From positions 20,130 through 27,417 of the forward strand of contig PAHQ01000062.1 in NCBI GenBank assembly GCA_002705125.1: a stretch of 7,288 nt of DNA, given 5' to 3'. This document shows positions 1 through 5,930 of this stretch, one piece after another (positions within the stretch are counted from its first letter, which is position 1; every line of letters begins with the position of its first letter). Source of the DNA: Verrucomicrobiales bacterium. Its GTDB lineage: Bacteria > Verrucomicrobiota > Verrucomicrobiia > Verrucomicrobiales > DEV007. Below the pieces are notes generated by a model. The model had not been told where the DNA came from. It did no database searches and saw only the letters and a list, made by a program, of their open reading frames with translations. A program made the translations under genes and the position numbers.

Positions 1-733
1 AAATGACTATTGCCTCTGCTCCATGACTATCCTTGGCATAACTCTTAACTCTAGAAACCATAGCATGCCCTTGAGGGTCACTTATAGTGTCTGCAAGTTC
101 ATCCTCTGATACATTACAAGCGAAAATTGTGCGCTTAGAAGTTAACAAAAAGAATTCCTTAATTATTTCTTTTTCATCATCATTCATTTCAGCTGTGATA
201 GCTGGCTTGCCTTGGTCCAAATGAGGTAAAAGCTTATCCATTACGGCCAACTCTTTTTTTGCCTCTTTGTCACCACTTTTAGCTTTTTTTTCACGAGATA
301 TTTTTCTTTTTTCTAAGGCCGCATGATCAGCAAGAATCAACTCAGCATTAATAATTTCAATATCTCTGAGTGGGTCAACAGTTCCAAGCTCATGAATAAT
401 ATCATCATTTTCAAAACACCTCACCACTTGAACAATGGCGTCAGTTTCTCTAATATTAGCCAAAAACTTATTACCAAGACCAGCACCCTCTGAGGCCCCC
501 TCAACCAATCCAGCAATATCAACAAATTCAATAGCAGCAGGTATTATCTTCTCTGATTTAGACATTGCCCCTAAAACCTTGAGTCTTGGATCGGGCACAG
601 AAACGACACCAATGTTGGGATCTATTGTGCAAAAGGGATAATTAGCCGCTTCCGCATTACGGTTTCTCGTTACTGCATTAAACAAAGTGGATTTACCTAC
701 ATTAGGCATCCCTACTATTCCGGCTTTTAGCAT
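1..733 (-). CDS. ychF: Redox-regulated ATPase YchF (Obg-like), 3' end outside window
   Basis: YchF/OLA1 proteins are cytoplasmic P-loop NTPases of the Obg superfamily that bind ribosomes and prefer ATP to GTP. The frame is open from ATG at 733 to the window edge, giving 244 residues, about two thirds of the usual 363 or so; the C-terminal TGS-like domain lies outside. The P-loop GMPNVGKST is at residues 8-16, the switch region [10 protein letters not shown] at 31-40, and the G3 motif [10 protein letters not shown] at 72-81. A charged helical insertion, probably the coiled-coil domain, spans about 127-197. The G4 position reads NVSE (207-210) instead of NKxD, the family hallmark linked to ATP use. 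No Shine-Dalgarno sequence precedes the ATG, but the start fits the family's usual N-terminus. It diverges from the Nif3-family gene across 47 bp. Family identity is near certain; the gene is partial only because the window ends. Confidence 0.97.
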   Translation of the reverse strand, partial: MLKAGIVGMPNVGKSTLFNAVTRNRNAEAANYPFCTIDPNIGVVSVPDPRLKVLGAMSKSEKIIPAAIEFVDIAGLVEGASEGAGLGNKFLANIRETDAIVQVVRCFENDDIIHELGTVDPLRDIEIINAELILADHAALEKRKISREKKAKSGDKEAKKELAVMDKLLPHLDQGKPAITAEMNDDEKEIIKEFFLLTSKRTIFACNVSEDELADTISDPQGHAMVSRVKSYAKDSHGAEAIVI

Positions 734-780
734 AGGATTGTGAGACTAGACGTGAAGAGCAGTCTGCGCAAGGTTATCAG

Positions 781-1536
781 ATGAACAAGCTGGATAAAAT
801 TATTTCTTACCTAGATAACACACTAAAAAATAACGAAATTCCAGATTATCCTGGGGCTCTTAATGGGCTTCAGCTTAGAGGAAAGGCTAATATAAAAAAA
901 GTCGGTGCCGCAGTCGATGCCGCGCTTCCAGTTATTCACAAAGCAATTGACGCCAAAGTTGACCTATTAATCGTGCATCATGGAATTTTCTGGGAAGGGG
1001 CACAAAAAATTGATGGGGCTCTATATAAAAAAATTAAAGCCTCGATTGATTCAGGAATGGCAATTTACTCTTCTCACATACCCCTTGATGTGCATTCAAA
1101 ATTTGGAAATAACACCTTAATGGCTCAGGCTATAGGACTCAAAGGGGGAACGCCATTTCTTGAATGGAAGGGAATAAAAATTGGTCTTCAGTTCGAATAC
1201 AAAACAAAAAGAAAACAATTAATTAAACAAATCGAAAACTCAATTAATGGGAAAGTTCACTTAGCTCCTGGAGGAAAAGAGACAATAAAAAGCATTGGAA
1301 TAATAACAGGAGGAGCAGCCTCAGAGGTCAAAGCAGCAGCGAAGGAAGGTATAGATACTTTCATAACAGGTGAAGGAGCGCATCATACATTTACTCTCGC
1401 CGAAGAGCTCGGTGTTAACTTAATATATACTGGACACTATCAAAGTGAAACTTTTGGGGTAAAAAAAATAGCTACTCACATAGGAAAAAGATTTAAAATA
1501 AAAAATACATTTATCGATCACCCCACGGGGCTATAA
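781..1536 (+). CDS. Nif3/YbgI-family dinuclear metal-binding protein
   Basis: This is a 251-residue protein of the Nif3-like (DUF34, YbgI) family, close to the roughly 247 residues of E. coli YbgI. Family members form toroidal hexamers with a two-metal site in each subunit. Their biochemical role is unsettled, and the database label 'GTP cyclohydrolase 1 type 2' is weakly founded. Expected metal ligands are visible: H66 and H67 in VHHGIFW, H99 and D103 in SSHIPLD, and H219 and E223 in TGHYQSE. The N-terminal NGLQLRG (28-34) and the glycine-rich ITGGAAS near 175-181 are also typical. The start at 781 is supported by AAGG at 770-773, seven bases upstream, one of the few recognisable ribosome-binding sites here. 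The glycosylase gene follows after 28 bp with no terminator between them, so the two are probably co-transcribed. Family is secure, function is not. Confidence 0.93.
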   Translation: MNKLDKIISYLDNTLKNNEIPDYPGALNGLQLRGKANIKKVGAAVDAALPVIHKAIDAKVDLLIVHHGIFWEGAQKIDGALYKKIKASIDSGMAIYSSHIPLDVHSKFGNNTLMAQAIGLKGGTPFLEWKGIKIGLQFEYKTKRKQLIKQIENSINGKVHLAPGGKETIKSIGIITGGAASEVKAAAKEGIDTFITGEGAHHTFTLAEELGVNLIYTGHYQSETFGVKKIATHIGKRFKIKNTFIDHPTGL

Positions 1537-1564
1537 AATTTTTGATTAACTGTTTAAATTCATA

Positions 1565-2137
1565 ATGCGAATTAGCTCCAAATTCTTTGAGAAGGGCCCA
1601 GTTGCCGCAGCAAAAGCTTTAGTGGGCAAAAGAATGATTTGTGGTGAGTGTTCAGGTATCGTGGTGGAAACTGAAGCATACGCTGCAGAAAATGATAAAG
1701 CAGCACACACATTTACCAAACCAAGCGCCAAAGATTTTATAAGTAATAATAAAGCTGGAACTGCATATATTTACTTGAATTATGGTATGTATTGGCTTGC
1801 AAATGTACTAGTCAAAGGGAATGAAGGAAATGGATTTATATTAATAAGAGCTATTCGACCTGATAAAGGAATAGCCCTCATGATGGAGAGACGAGGCAAG
1901 AAAAAAATAGGTGATCTATGTTCTGGACCAGGTAAACTTACTATTGCTTTTAATATTGGAGGCGAAGATCATGGAAAATCTTTTACCAGAAACCCTAAAA
2001 AGTTTTGGTTCGAAGAAACAAAAGAAGTAACTACCGTGACATCTGATAAGCGCATTGGAATCAGCAGATCTAAAAATTTACTTTGGCGATTTCTTGAGAA
2101 GGACAGCAAGTTTGTGAGCAAAAAAAAAGGCAGGTGA
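1565..2137 (+). CDS. 3-methyladenine DNA glycosylase (AAG/MPG family)
   Basis: This is a monofunctional base-excision-repair glycosylase of the mammalian AAG/MPG fold that removes alkylated or deaminated purines such as 3-methyladenine and hypoxanthine. At 190 residues it is the normal size for a bacterial member. Compared with human AAG, VETEAY at residues 34-39 supplies the general base E37 and the stacking Y39. H48 follows in KAAH. AYIYLNYGMYW (67-77) supplies Y70 and the intercalating Y73. N80 and R95 (LIRA) match the human Asn169 and Arg182 positions. LCSGPGKL (118-125) is the second family signature. All key residues are present, so it should be active. No Shine-Dalgarno motif precedes the ATG at 1565, and translation may depend on the Nif3-family gene 28 bp upstream. 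The TGA stop lies inside the left arm of a terminator hairpin serving the opposing genes. Identification is confident. Confidence 0.95.
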   Translation: MRISSKFFEKGPVAAAKALVGKRMICGECSGIVVETEAYAAENDKAAHTFTKPSAKDFISNNKAGTAYIYLNYGMYWLANVLVKGNEGNGFILIRAIRPDKGIALMMERRGKKKIGDLCSGPGKLTIAFNIGGEDHGKSFTRNPKKFWFEETKEVTTVTSDKRIGISRSKNLLWRFLEKDSKFVSKKKGR

Positions 2138-2152
2138 AATAAATCACCTGCC
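2120..2152 (-). terminator. Rho-independent terminator of the minus-strand lipoprotein unit
   Basis: A perfect 9-bp stem (GGCAGGTGA at 2129-2137, TCACCTGCC at 2144-2152) encloses the 6-base loop AATAAA. Read on the minus strand, it is followed at once by nine T residues (complement of the A run at 2120-2128), the classic intrinsic terminator layout, 23 bases past the lipoprotein stop codon. On the plus strand the hairpin is followed only by CATAAAATTATTATTT, a poor U-tract, so termination of the glycosylase transcript should be weaker. The hairpin overlaps the end of the glycosylase reading frame, including its stop. Confidence 0.9.
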
Positions 2153-2175
2153 CATAAAATTATTATTTAGAAAAA

Positions 2176-2313
2176 TTATTTGCCGCTATCAATATAGCTT
2201 CCAGGGGCTACTGGTGGAGTTGTTTGGTACCCAGCATTTTTATTTTTACAAGCTCCCAAAGAAAGAAAGCCAATTGCTGCTGCTGCCAGTGAAATGATAC
2301 GAATAATTTTCAT
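2176..2313 (-). CDS. Small lipoprotein, 45 residues, ending in Lys
   Basis: This is an unannotated short gene read on the minus strand from ATG at 2313 to TAA at 2176-2178. The 45-residue product has a textbook lipoprotein signal: basic n-region MKIIR, hydrophobic stretch to about residue 18, and lipobox LGAC at 19-22. C22 would be lipidated and cleaved by signal peptidase II. The predicted mature chain is only 24 residues. It starts CKNKN, has a proline-containing middle (TTPPVAPG), and ends YIDSGK. With Lys after the lipid Cys and no Asp at +2, an outer-membrane location would be expected if enterobacterial sorting rules apply. A strong terminator follows it and the L,D-transpeptidase gene lies 86 bp upstream on the same strand, supporting a real gene. 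I recognise no family. It could be entericidin-like or, given the terminal Lys, peptidoglycan-linked. The coding call is good; the role is inference. Confidence 0.75.
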   Translation of the reverse strand: MKIIRIISLAAAAIGFLSLGACKNKNAGYQTTPPVAPGSYIDSGK

Positions 2314-2358
2314 GAATCTTATGTATTAATTAAAAAGTTATTAAAGTAGTTCATCATT

Positions 2359-2386
2359 AGAATAATATAGGCAAGGTGCTTTGCAA
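2359..2386 (-). promoter_or_regulatory. Possible sigma70-type promoter for the small lipoprotein
   Basis: On the minus strand TTGCAA (2381-2386) and TATTCT (2359-2364) are separated by 16 bases; each matches four of six consensus positions. The implied transcript would start near 2350, leaving an AT-rich leader of about 40 bases before the lipoprotein ATG. In such AT-rich DNA matches of this quality arise by chance, so this is only a candidate. If it is real, the lipoprotein could be made independently of the L,D-transpeptidase upstream. Confidence 0.3.
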
Positions 2387-2399
2387 GCTAGATCTAGCG

Positions 2400-2870
2400 C
2401 TAGTGGTAAATAAAAACTTTAGACCCAAGGCTTAAAAAATTATAAACTTCAATAATATCCTCATTGGACATCCTAATACATCCCATACTGTGAGGGTTTC
2501 CTAATTCATTTAGATGGTTCGTGCCATGAATATATATGTACCTATCGAAGGTATTTTTATTATGGTTCTCAAGCCCATTTAACCACAAAATTCTAGTGAG
2601 AATTAAATCTTCTTTAACTTGATTTTTAAAGTTATAGATACCGGCAGTCCTTCTACCCTTAAAAACTGTTCCTAGCGGCTCACCATCTCCAATCTTTTGC
2701 TCTATCTCAAACTTCCCTGTAGGTGTCTTAAAACTGTTCAATTCATGACCAATACCAAATCTTGAAGTCGAAACTCTGTATTCCTTACAATAATTATTGC
2801 TAGAATACAGACGTAATAGCTGTTTTTCGATTGAAACTTCAGCACTGTAAATTTCTGCAGTTTGCATCAT
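2400..2870 (-). CDS. L,D-transpeptidase, lone YkuD domain, no visible export signal
   Basis: YkuD enzymes cleave a tetrapeptide stem of peptidoglycan at the diaminopimelate-D-Ala bond and pass the acyl group to another diaminopimelate (3-3 crosslink) or to a lipoprotein lysine. This 156-residue protein is almost entirely that domain. SFKTPTGKFEI lies at about 46-56. The catalytic block runs from HGTN (115-118) to HSMGCIRMS (127-135), with C131 as nucleophile, H127, and R133. No signal peptide or membrane segment is visible at the N-terminus. An in-frame TAG four codons upstream of the ATG rules out a longer form. Start at 2870 or the adjacent ATG at 2867 cannot be decided, since no Shine-Dalgarno motif is present. 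The frame ends in three in-frame TAG codons spaced six bases apart. It is divergent from asd (55 bp) and upstream of the small lipoprotein. Family confident; cellular location uncertain. Confidence 0.92.
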   Translation of the reverse strand: MMQTAEIYSAEVSIEKQLLRLYSSNNYCKEYRVSTSRFGIGHELNSFKTPTGKFEIEQKIGDGEPLGTVFKGRRTAGIYNFKNQVKEDLILTRILWLNGLENHNKNTFDRYIYIHGTNHLNELGNPHSMGCIRMSNEDIIEVYNFLSLGSKVFIYH

Positions 2871-2889
2871 TCTAAGGAGAAGCTAATAT
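2861..2889 (+). promoter_or_regulatory. Possible promoter for asd-prenyl synthase unit
   Basis: TTTGCA (2861-2866) and TAATAT (2884-2889) are spaced by 17 bases on the plus strand, each matching four of six sigma70 positions. Transcription would begin about 30 bases before the asd start. The -35 half would lie inside the start region of the divergent L,D-transpeptidase gene, so the two units would compete for the same DNA. This is a weak, position-based prediction in AT-rich sequence. Confidence 0.25.
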
Positions 2890-2925
2890 CTTAGTCTCGA
2901 AAAAACCTTACTAAAGAAAAAATTA

Positions 2926-3924
2926 ATGGCATCATTTAATATAGCAATCGTGGGTATCACAGGAGCCGTGGGGCAGGAAATGTTAAATTGCCTAGAAAGC
3001 AGAGATTTTCCTGTCAACGAGCTAAGACCTCTTGCCTCTGTGCGGTCTGCAGGTAAAACAATTCATTTTCGCAATGAGGAAATTGTCATACAAGAACTTA
3101 CAAACAATTCATTTGAAGGTATTGATATCGCTCTTTTCAGCGCAGGAGGAAATATATCAAAAGAATTCGGCAAAGCCGCAGCAAGCGCAGGAGCTGTAGT
3201 AATCGATAACTCTTCAGCCTTCAGAATGGATGAGGGTGTACCTCTAGTAGTTCCTGAAATAAATCCTAACGATGCTCTCAACCATAATGGAATTATAGCA
3301 AACCCAAATTGCACAACGATTATAACATTAATGGGTCTAAATCCACTTCATCAAAAGTGGAATGCGTTGAATATTATCGCTTCAAGCTATCAAGCTGTGT
3401 CAGGTAGCGGAGCCCAGGGGATTAAAGAATTAAAGTCCCAAATCTCCGCAATCCACGAGGGTAAAGAAATTGAGACTAATGTTTACCCTTGCCAGATAGC
3501 TCATAATGTTATTCCCCAAGTAGATAAATTTCTTGAAAATGGGTACACAAAAGAAGAAATGAAAATGGAGAATGAAGGGCGTAAGATCCTAGACAACCCA
3601 TCCCTTAAAGCTTCAGTTACATGTGTTCGAGTTCCTGTCTACCGCTCTCACTCAATTGCAGCTACAGTACAATTCGAATCCAGTCCAAATGTAGAAGAAG
3701 CAAAGATTTTAATTAGTGAAGCCGAAGGAGTTAATGTGATGGACGATCCTGAATCTGGCATTTTCCCAACAACACTCGATACGACTGAAAAAGATGACTG
3801 CCTAGTCGGAAGATTAAGAGAAGATATTGTATTAGAAAATTCTTTGTCATTCTGGGTCGTCGGTGACCAAGTTCGAAAAGGAGCAGCATTAAATGCTGTG
3901 CAGATTGCCGAATTGCTAAAATGA
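2926..3924 (+). CDS. asd: Aspartate-semialdehyde dehydrogenase
   Basis: Asd reduces L-aspartyl-4-phosphate to aspartate-4-semialdehyde with NADPH in the cytoplasm. This is the branch point toward lysine/meso-diaminopimelate and toward threonine and methionine. The protein has 332 residues, typical of the shorter bacterial class. The dinucleotide motif GITGAVG is at 10-16. NSS (95-97) is the usual phosphate/cofactor region. The catalytic cysteine is C129 in NPNCTT, followed by YQAVSGSG (155-162) with Q156. RVPVYRSHS (235-243) supplies substrate-binding R235 and catalytic H242. GDQVRKGAALN near the C-terminus is also conserved. All essential residues are intact. The leader is A-rich, with only a poor purine tract (AAAGAAAAAA) before ATG 2926. 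The stop overlaps the start of the prenyl synthase gene by four bases. Identification is very confident. Confidence 0.98.
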   Translation: MASFNIAIVGITGAVGQEMLNCLESRDFPVNELRPLASVRSAGKTIHFRNEEIVIQELTNNSFEGIDIALFSAGGNISKEFGKAAASAGAVVIDNSSAFRMDEGVPLVVPEINPNDALNHNGIIANPNCTTIITLMGLNPLHQKWNALNIIASSYQAVSGSGAQGIKELKSQISAIHEGKEIETNVYPCQIAHNVIPQVDKFLENGYTKEEMKMENEGRKILDNPSLKASVTCVRVPVYRSHSIAATVQFESSPNVEEAKILISEAEGVNVMDDPESGIFPTTLDTTEKDDCLVGRLREDIVLENSLSFWVVGDQVRKGAALNAVQIAELLK

Positions 3925-4820
3925 AAATGGGAAATGATATTAATCTAAAGACGTTCGTCTCAGACCATAGAAAAAGAATCGATGAAGCATTAAATTCTTT
4001 TTTGCCCAAGTCTACAGTTCGTCCAAAGACTCTCCACAAATCAATGCGTTATAGCTTATTTGCAGGAGGAAAAAGACTAAGACCCGTGCTTTGCTTAGCC
4101 GCTTCAGAAGCTTGTGGAGGCGATTTTGCTAATGCCATACCAGCAGCATGTGCTGTTGAATGCATTCATACTTATTCATTAATTCACGATGACCTTCCTT
4201 GCATGGATGACGATGATATGAGAAGAGGGAAGCCAACCAATCATAAGGTTTTTGGAGAGCCTGTGGCAGTTCTTGCAGGCGATGCGCTCTTAACATTAGC
4301 TTTTGAAATTATAAGCTCAACGAAGCCAAACAAAAAATATAATAATGGTGATATGGTTAAAGAATTGGCTCTCACTTCAGGAAGCAAACATCTTGTAGGG
4401 GGGCAAGTACTAGATTTGGAAGGGGAAAATGAAGAAATCAACTCCAGAACTTTACAATTCATTCACAGTAGTAAGACCGCTGCATTGCTCACAAGTTCAC
4501 TTAAGCTTGGAGCTATGTCAGTGGGAGCAAGCCAAAAAAAGCTATCATCTCTTGAGGAATTTGGACAATGTACTGGTCTAGCCTTCCAAGTTATTGATGA
4601 TATTCTTGATGTCACCCAATCAAGCGAAACCCTTGGCAAAAGTGCCGGTAAAGATGAGGCAGTTAATAAAGCTACTTATCCTTCTATACATGGTCTTGAA
4701 AAATCAAAAAAAATTGCAGAAAAACTTACTGTTAAAGCTATAGATTCTTTGAAACCTTTCAAAAATAACGGTAAGAGACTAGAGGAATTAGCTCACTACC
4801 TTCTTGACAGAGATTATTAA
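3921..4820 (+). CDS. ispA: Polyprenyl synthetase, probable farnesyl diphosphate synthase
   Basis: This is a trans-prenyl transferase that condenses isopentenyl diphosphate with allylic diphosphates. Its length, 299 residues, equals that of E. coli IspA. GGKRLRP is at 49-55. The first Asp-rich motif is DDLPCMDDDD at 90-99, with the two-residue insertion typical of bacterial farnesyl synthases, and Tyr-Ser sit five and four residues before it, as in IspA. GGQVLDLEGE is at 160-169, the second Asp-rich motif QVIDDILD at 223-230, and GKDEAVNKATYP at 243-254. These support a farnesyl product, although geranylgeranyl synthases are close relatives and product length cannot be proven from sequence. 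Farnesyl diphosphate feeds undecaprenyl phosphate and quinone side chains. The ATG lies within the ATGA overlap with the asd stop, implying translational coupling; a second ATG at 3927 is possible. The stop is four bases from the oppositely oriented decarboxylase. Confidence 0.9.
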   Translation: MKMGNDINLKTFVSDHRKRIDEALNSFLPKSTVRPKTLHKSMRYSLFAGGKRLRPVLCLAASEACGGDFANAIPAACAVECIHTYSLIHDDLPCMDDDDMRRGKPTNHKVFGEPVAVLAGDALLTLAFEIISSTKPNKKYNNGDMVKELALTSGSKHLVGGQVLDLEGENEEINSRTLQFIHSSKTAALLTSSLKLGAMSVGASQKKLSSLEEFGQCTGLAFQVIDDILDVTQSSETLGKSAGKDEAVNKATYPSIHGLEKSKKIAEKLTVKAIDSLKPFKNNGKRLEELAHYLLDRDY

Positions 4821-4824
4821 TCGC

Positions 4825-5754
4825 TTACTTGGCTTGAGCGCATATATCACCCATCACAGCATAAACTTCTGTACCATTTTTACTATGCTCCAAAAGGTCA
4901 GATGAAAAGGTAACTTTTTTAGGTTCCATAAGGACAATCGTCATAGAACCACCAAAACTAAAATATCCCTTTTCTTGCCCCTTCAAAATATTGCCCTGTT
5001 GGTATGTCTGCTCTATACACCCGACACAAGTGGCACCAATCTCTAAAAGGCAAACATTTCCAAAGGTATCTGATTTTAATTCAGTAATTGATCGCTTGTT
5101 CTGCCAAAGATAAGAGATGTTTTTTTTCAATGCCAAAGGATTTACTGAGTACAAATGTCCATTAATTAACTCAGCAGCTGAAGCCACTCCCTGACACGGA
5201 AAATGAAATCTATGGTAGTCGGTAGGACATAACCGAGAAATGAGAGCAGAACCATATTTGAACCTCTCTGCCAGTTTCTTAGATCCTAGAAGACTATTCA
5301 AGTCAAATGATTGACCTTTTGCCCAAATGTTTTGTTTAGAAGATAGATCTTTCACAACAATATGACGACCATCTGCAGGAAAAACTAATTCATTTTGTTC
5401 ACCTGTGACCGGTCTAGATTCAGTCTTTAATTTTCTAGAGAAAAAATCATTAAAACTTCGAAATGATTCTGGGCCATCAAGAAATAAACCAACATCCAAA
5501 TCATACTCTGAGATGAAGGGACCTATTTTTTTTGCCGAATTATTGGATGACATCCTAAAGCCGTACCATTTAGAGAATATTGCCCTCTTTACTGCAGCCC
5601 AAAGAGCTAATTTACCAAGGGGATTTCCATAAATAAACTTGAGATAAGACTCCCCATATATCGCTTCAGTTTCAATTTGGCTAGTGTAGCGATTATAAAA
5701 TCTTACCGAATTATTTGATCCCATGAATATATTATCGTCCATTGATGATGACAT
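4825..5754 (-). CDS. psd: Phosphatidylserine decarboxylase proenzyme, type II-like
   Basis: Psd converts phosphatidylserine to phosphatidylethanolamine at the inner membrane using a pyruvoyl group made by self-cleavage. The 309-residue frame shows the type II layout: YNRYTSQIETEAIYGES (20-36), FNDFFSRKLK (101-110), then the core. The self-cleavage machinery is present: D128 in PADGR, H181 and H184 in DYHRFHFP, and S270 in FGGS. Cleavage before S270 would give a beta chain of 269 residues and an alpha chain of 40 residues. The cleavage motif reads GGSM, where GST or GGST is usual, so M271 replaces a conserved Thr/Ser. Family similarity begins near residue 17, so the start could be ATG at 5754, 5742 or 5724; none has a clear Shine-Dalgarno site. 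It converges on the prenyl synthase with a 4-bp gap and no room for a separate terminator. Family is confident. Confidence 0.93.
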   Translation of the reverse strand: MSSSMDDNIFMGSNNSVRFYNRYTSQIETEAIYGESYLKFIYGNPLGKLALWAAVKRAIFSKWYGFRMSSNNSAKKIGPFISEYDLDVGLFLDGPESFRSFNDFFSRKLKTESRPVTGEQNELVFPADGRHIVVKDLSSKQNIWAKGQSFDLNSLLGSKKLAERFKYGSALISRLCPTDYHRFHFPCQGVASAAELINGHLYSVNPLALKKNISYLWQNKRSITELKSDTFGNVCLLEIGATCVGCIEQTYQQGNILKGQEKGYFSFGGSMTIVLMEPKKVTFSSDLLEHSKNGTEVYAVMGDICAQAK

Positions 5755-5807
5755 TCAATAGAGTTAGTGAAGAATGAGTTGGTGATAGATGCGAATTCGG
5801 AAAAAAT

Positions 5808-5892
5808 TCCGCCAGGCCAGAAATTTCTAATCACCTAATGAAACCTCACAAAGTTAGGTAAAAATTTAAAAGCGAAATTCTGGCCTGACGGA
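5808..5892. repeat. Imperfect inverted repeat with nested dyad
   Basis: The outer arms TCCGCCAGGCCAGAA (5808-5822) and TTCTGGCCTGACGGA (5878-5892) pair at 14 of 15 positions. Allowing one bulged A, three more pairs extend the stem inward. Inside the loop, ACCTAA (5833-5838) pairs with TTAGGT (5854-5859), giving a nested stem. The arms are markedly richer in G and C than the surroundings. It lies 54 bp upstream of the decarboxylase start and 144 bp upstream of the exported protein start. It could be a structured RNA leader, a binding site, or a short palindromic repeat element; no target-site duplication or second copy was seen in this window. Confidence 0.8.
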
Positions 5893-5930
5893 TTTACTCT
5901 CACTCTCTGTGTACTTCAAGAGCAGACCTC

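Noticed and set aside
435..641. Plus-strand 68-codon open frame
   Set aside because: It lies antisense to the strongly conserved ychF P-loop region and its peptide shows no domain or signal; it is a shadow of that gene.
781..1536. Naming this gene GTP cyclohydrolase 1 type 2
   Set aside because: The sequence supports only the Nif3/YbgI dinuclear metal family; the cyclohydrolase label is a transferred annotation with weak support.
2874..2880. AAGGAGA, a perfect Shine-Dalgarno core on the plus strand
   Set aside because: It is 45 bases upstream of the asd ATG with no usable start codon at 5-12 bases; on the minus strand it reads as the complement, so it serves neither gene.
3731..4039. Minus-strand 102-codon frame across the asd-prenyl synthase junction
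   Set aside because: Both plus-strand genes are intact with catalytic motifs across this stretch; the antisense peptide has no recognisable features.
5808..5892. Inverted repeat as the end of an insertion sequence or MITE
   Set aside because: No transposase, no direct repeats flanking the arms and no second copy in the window; left as an unexplained dyad.
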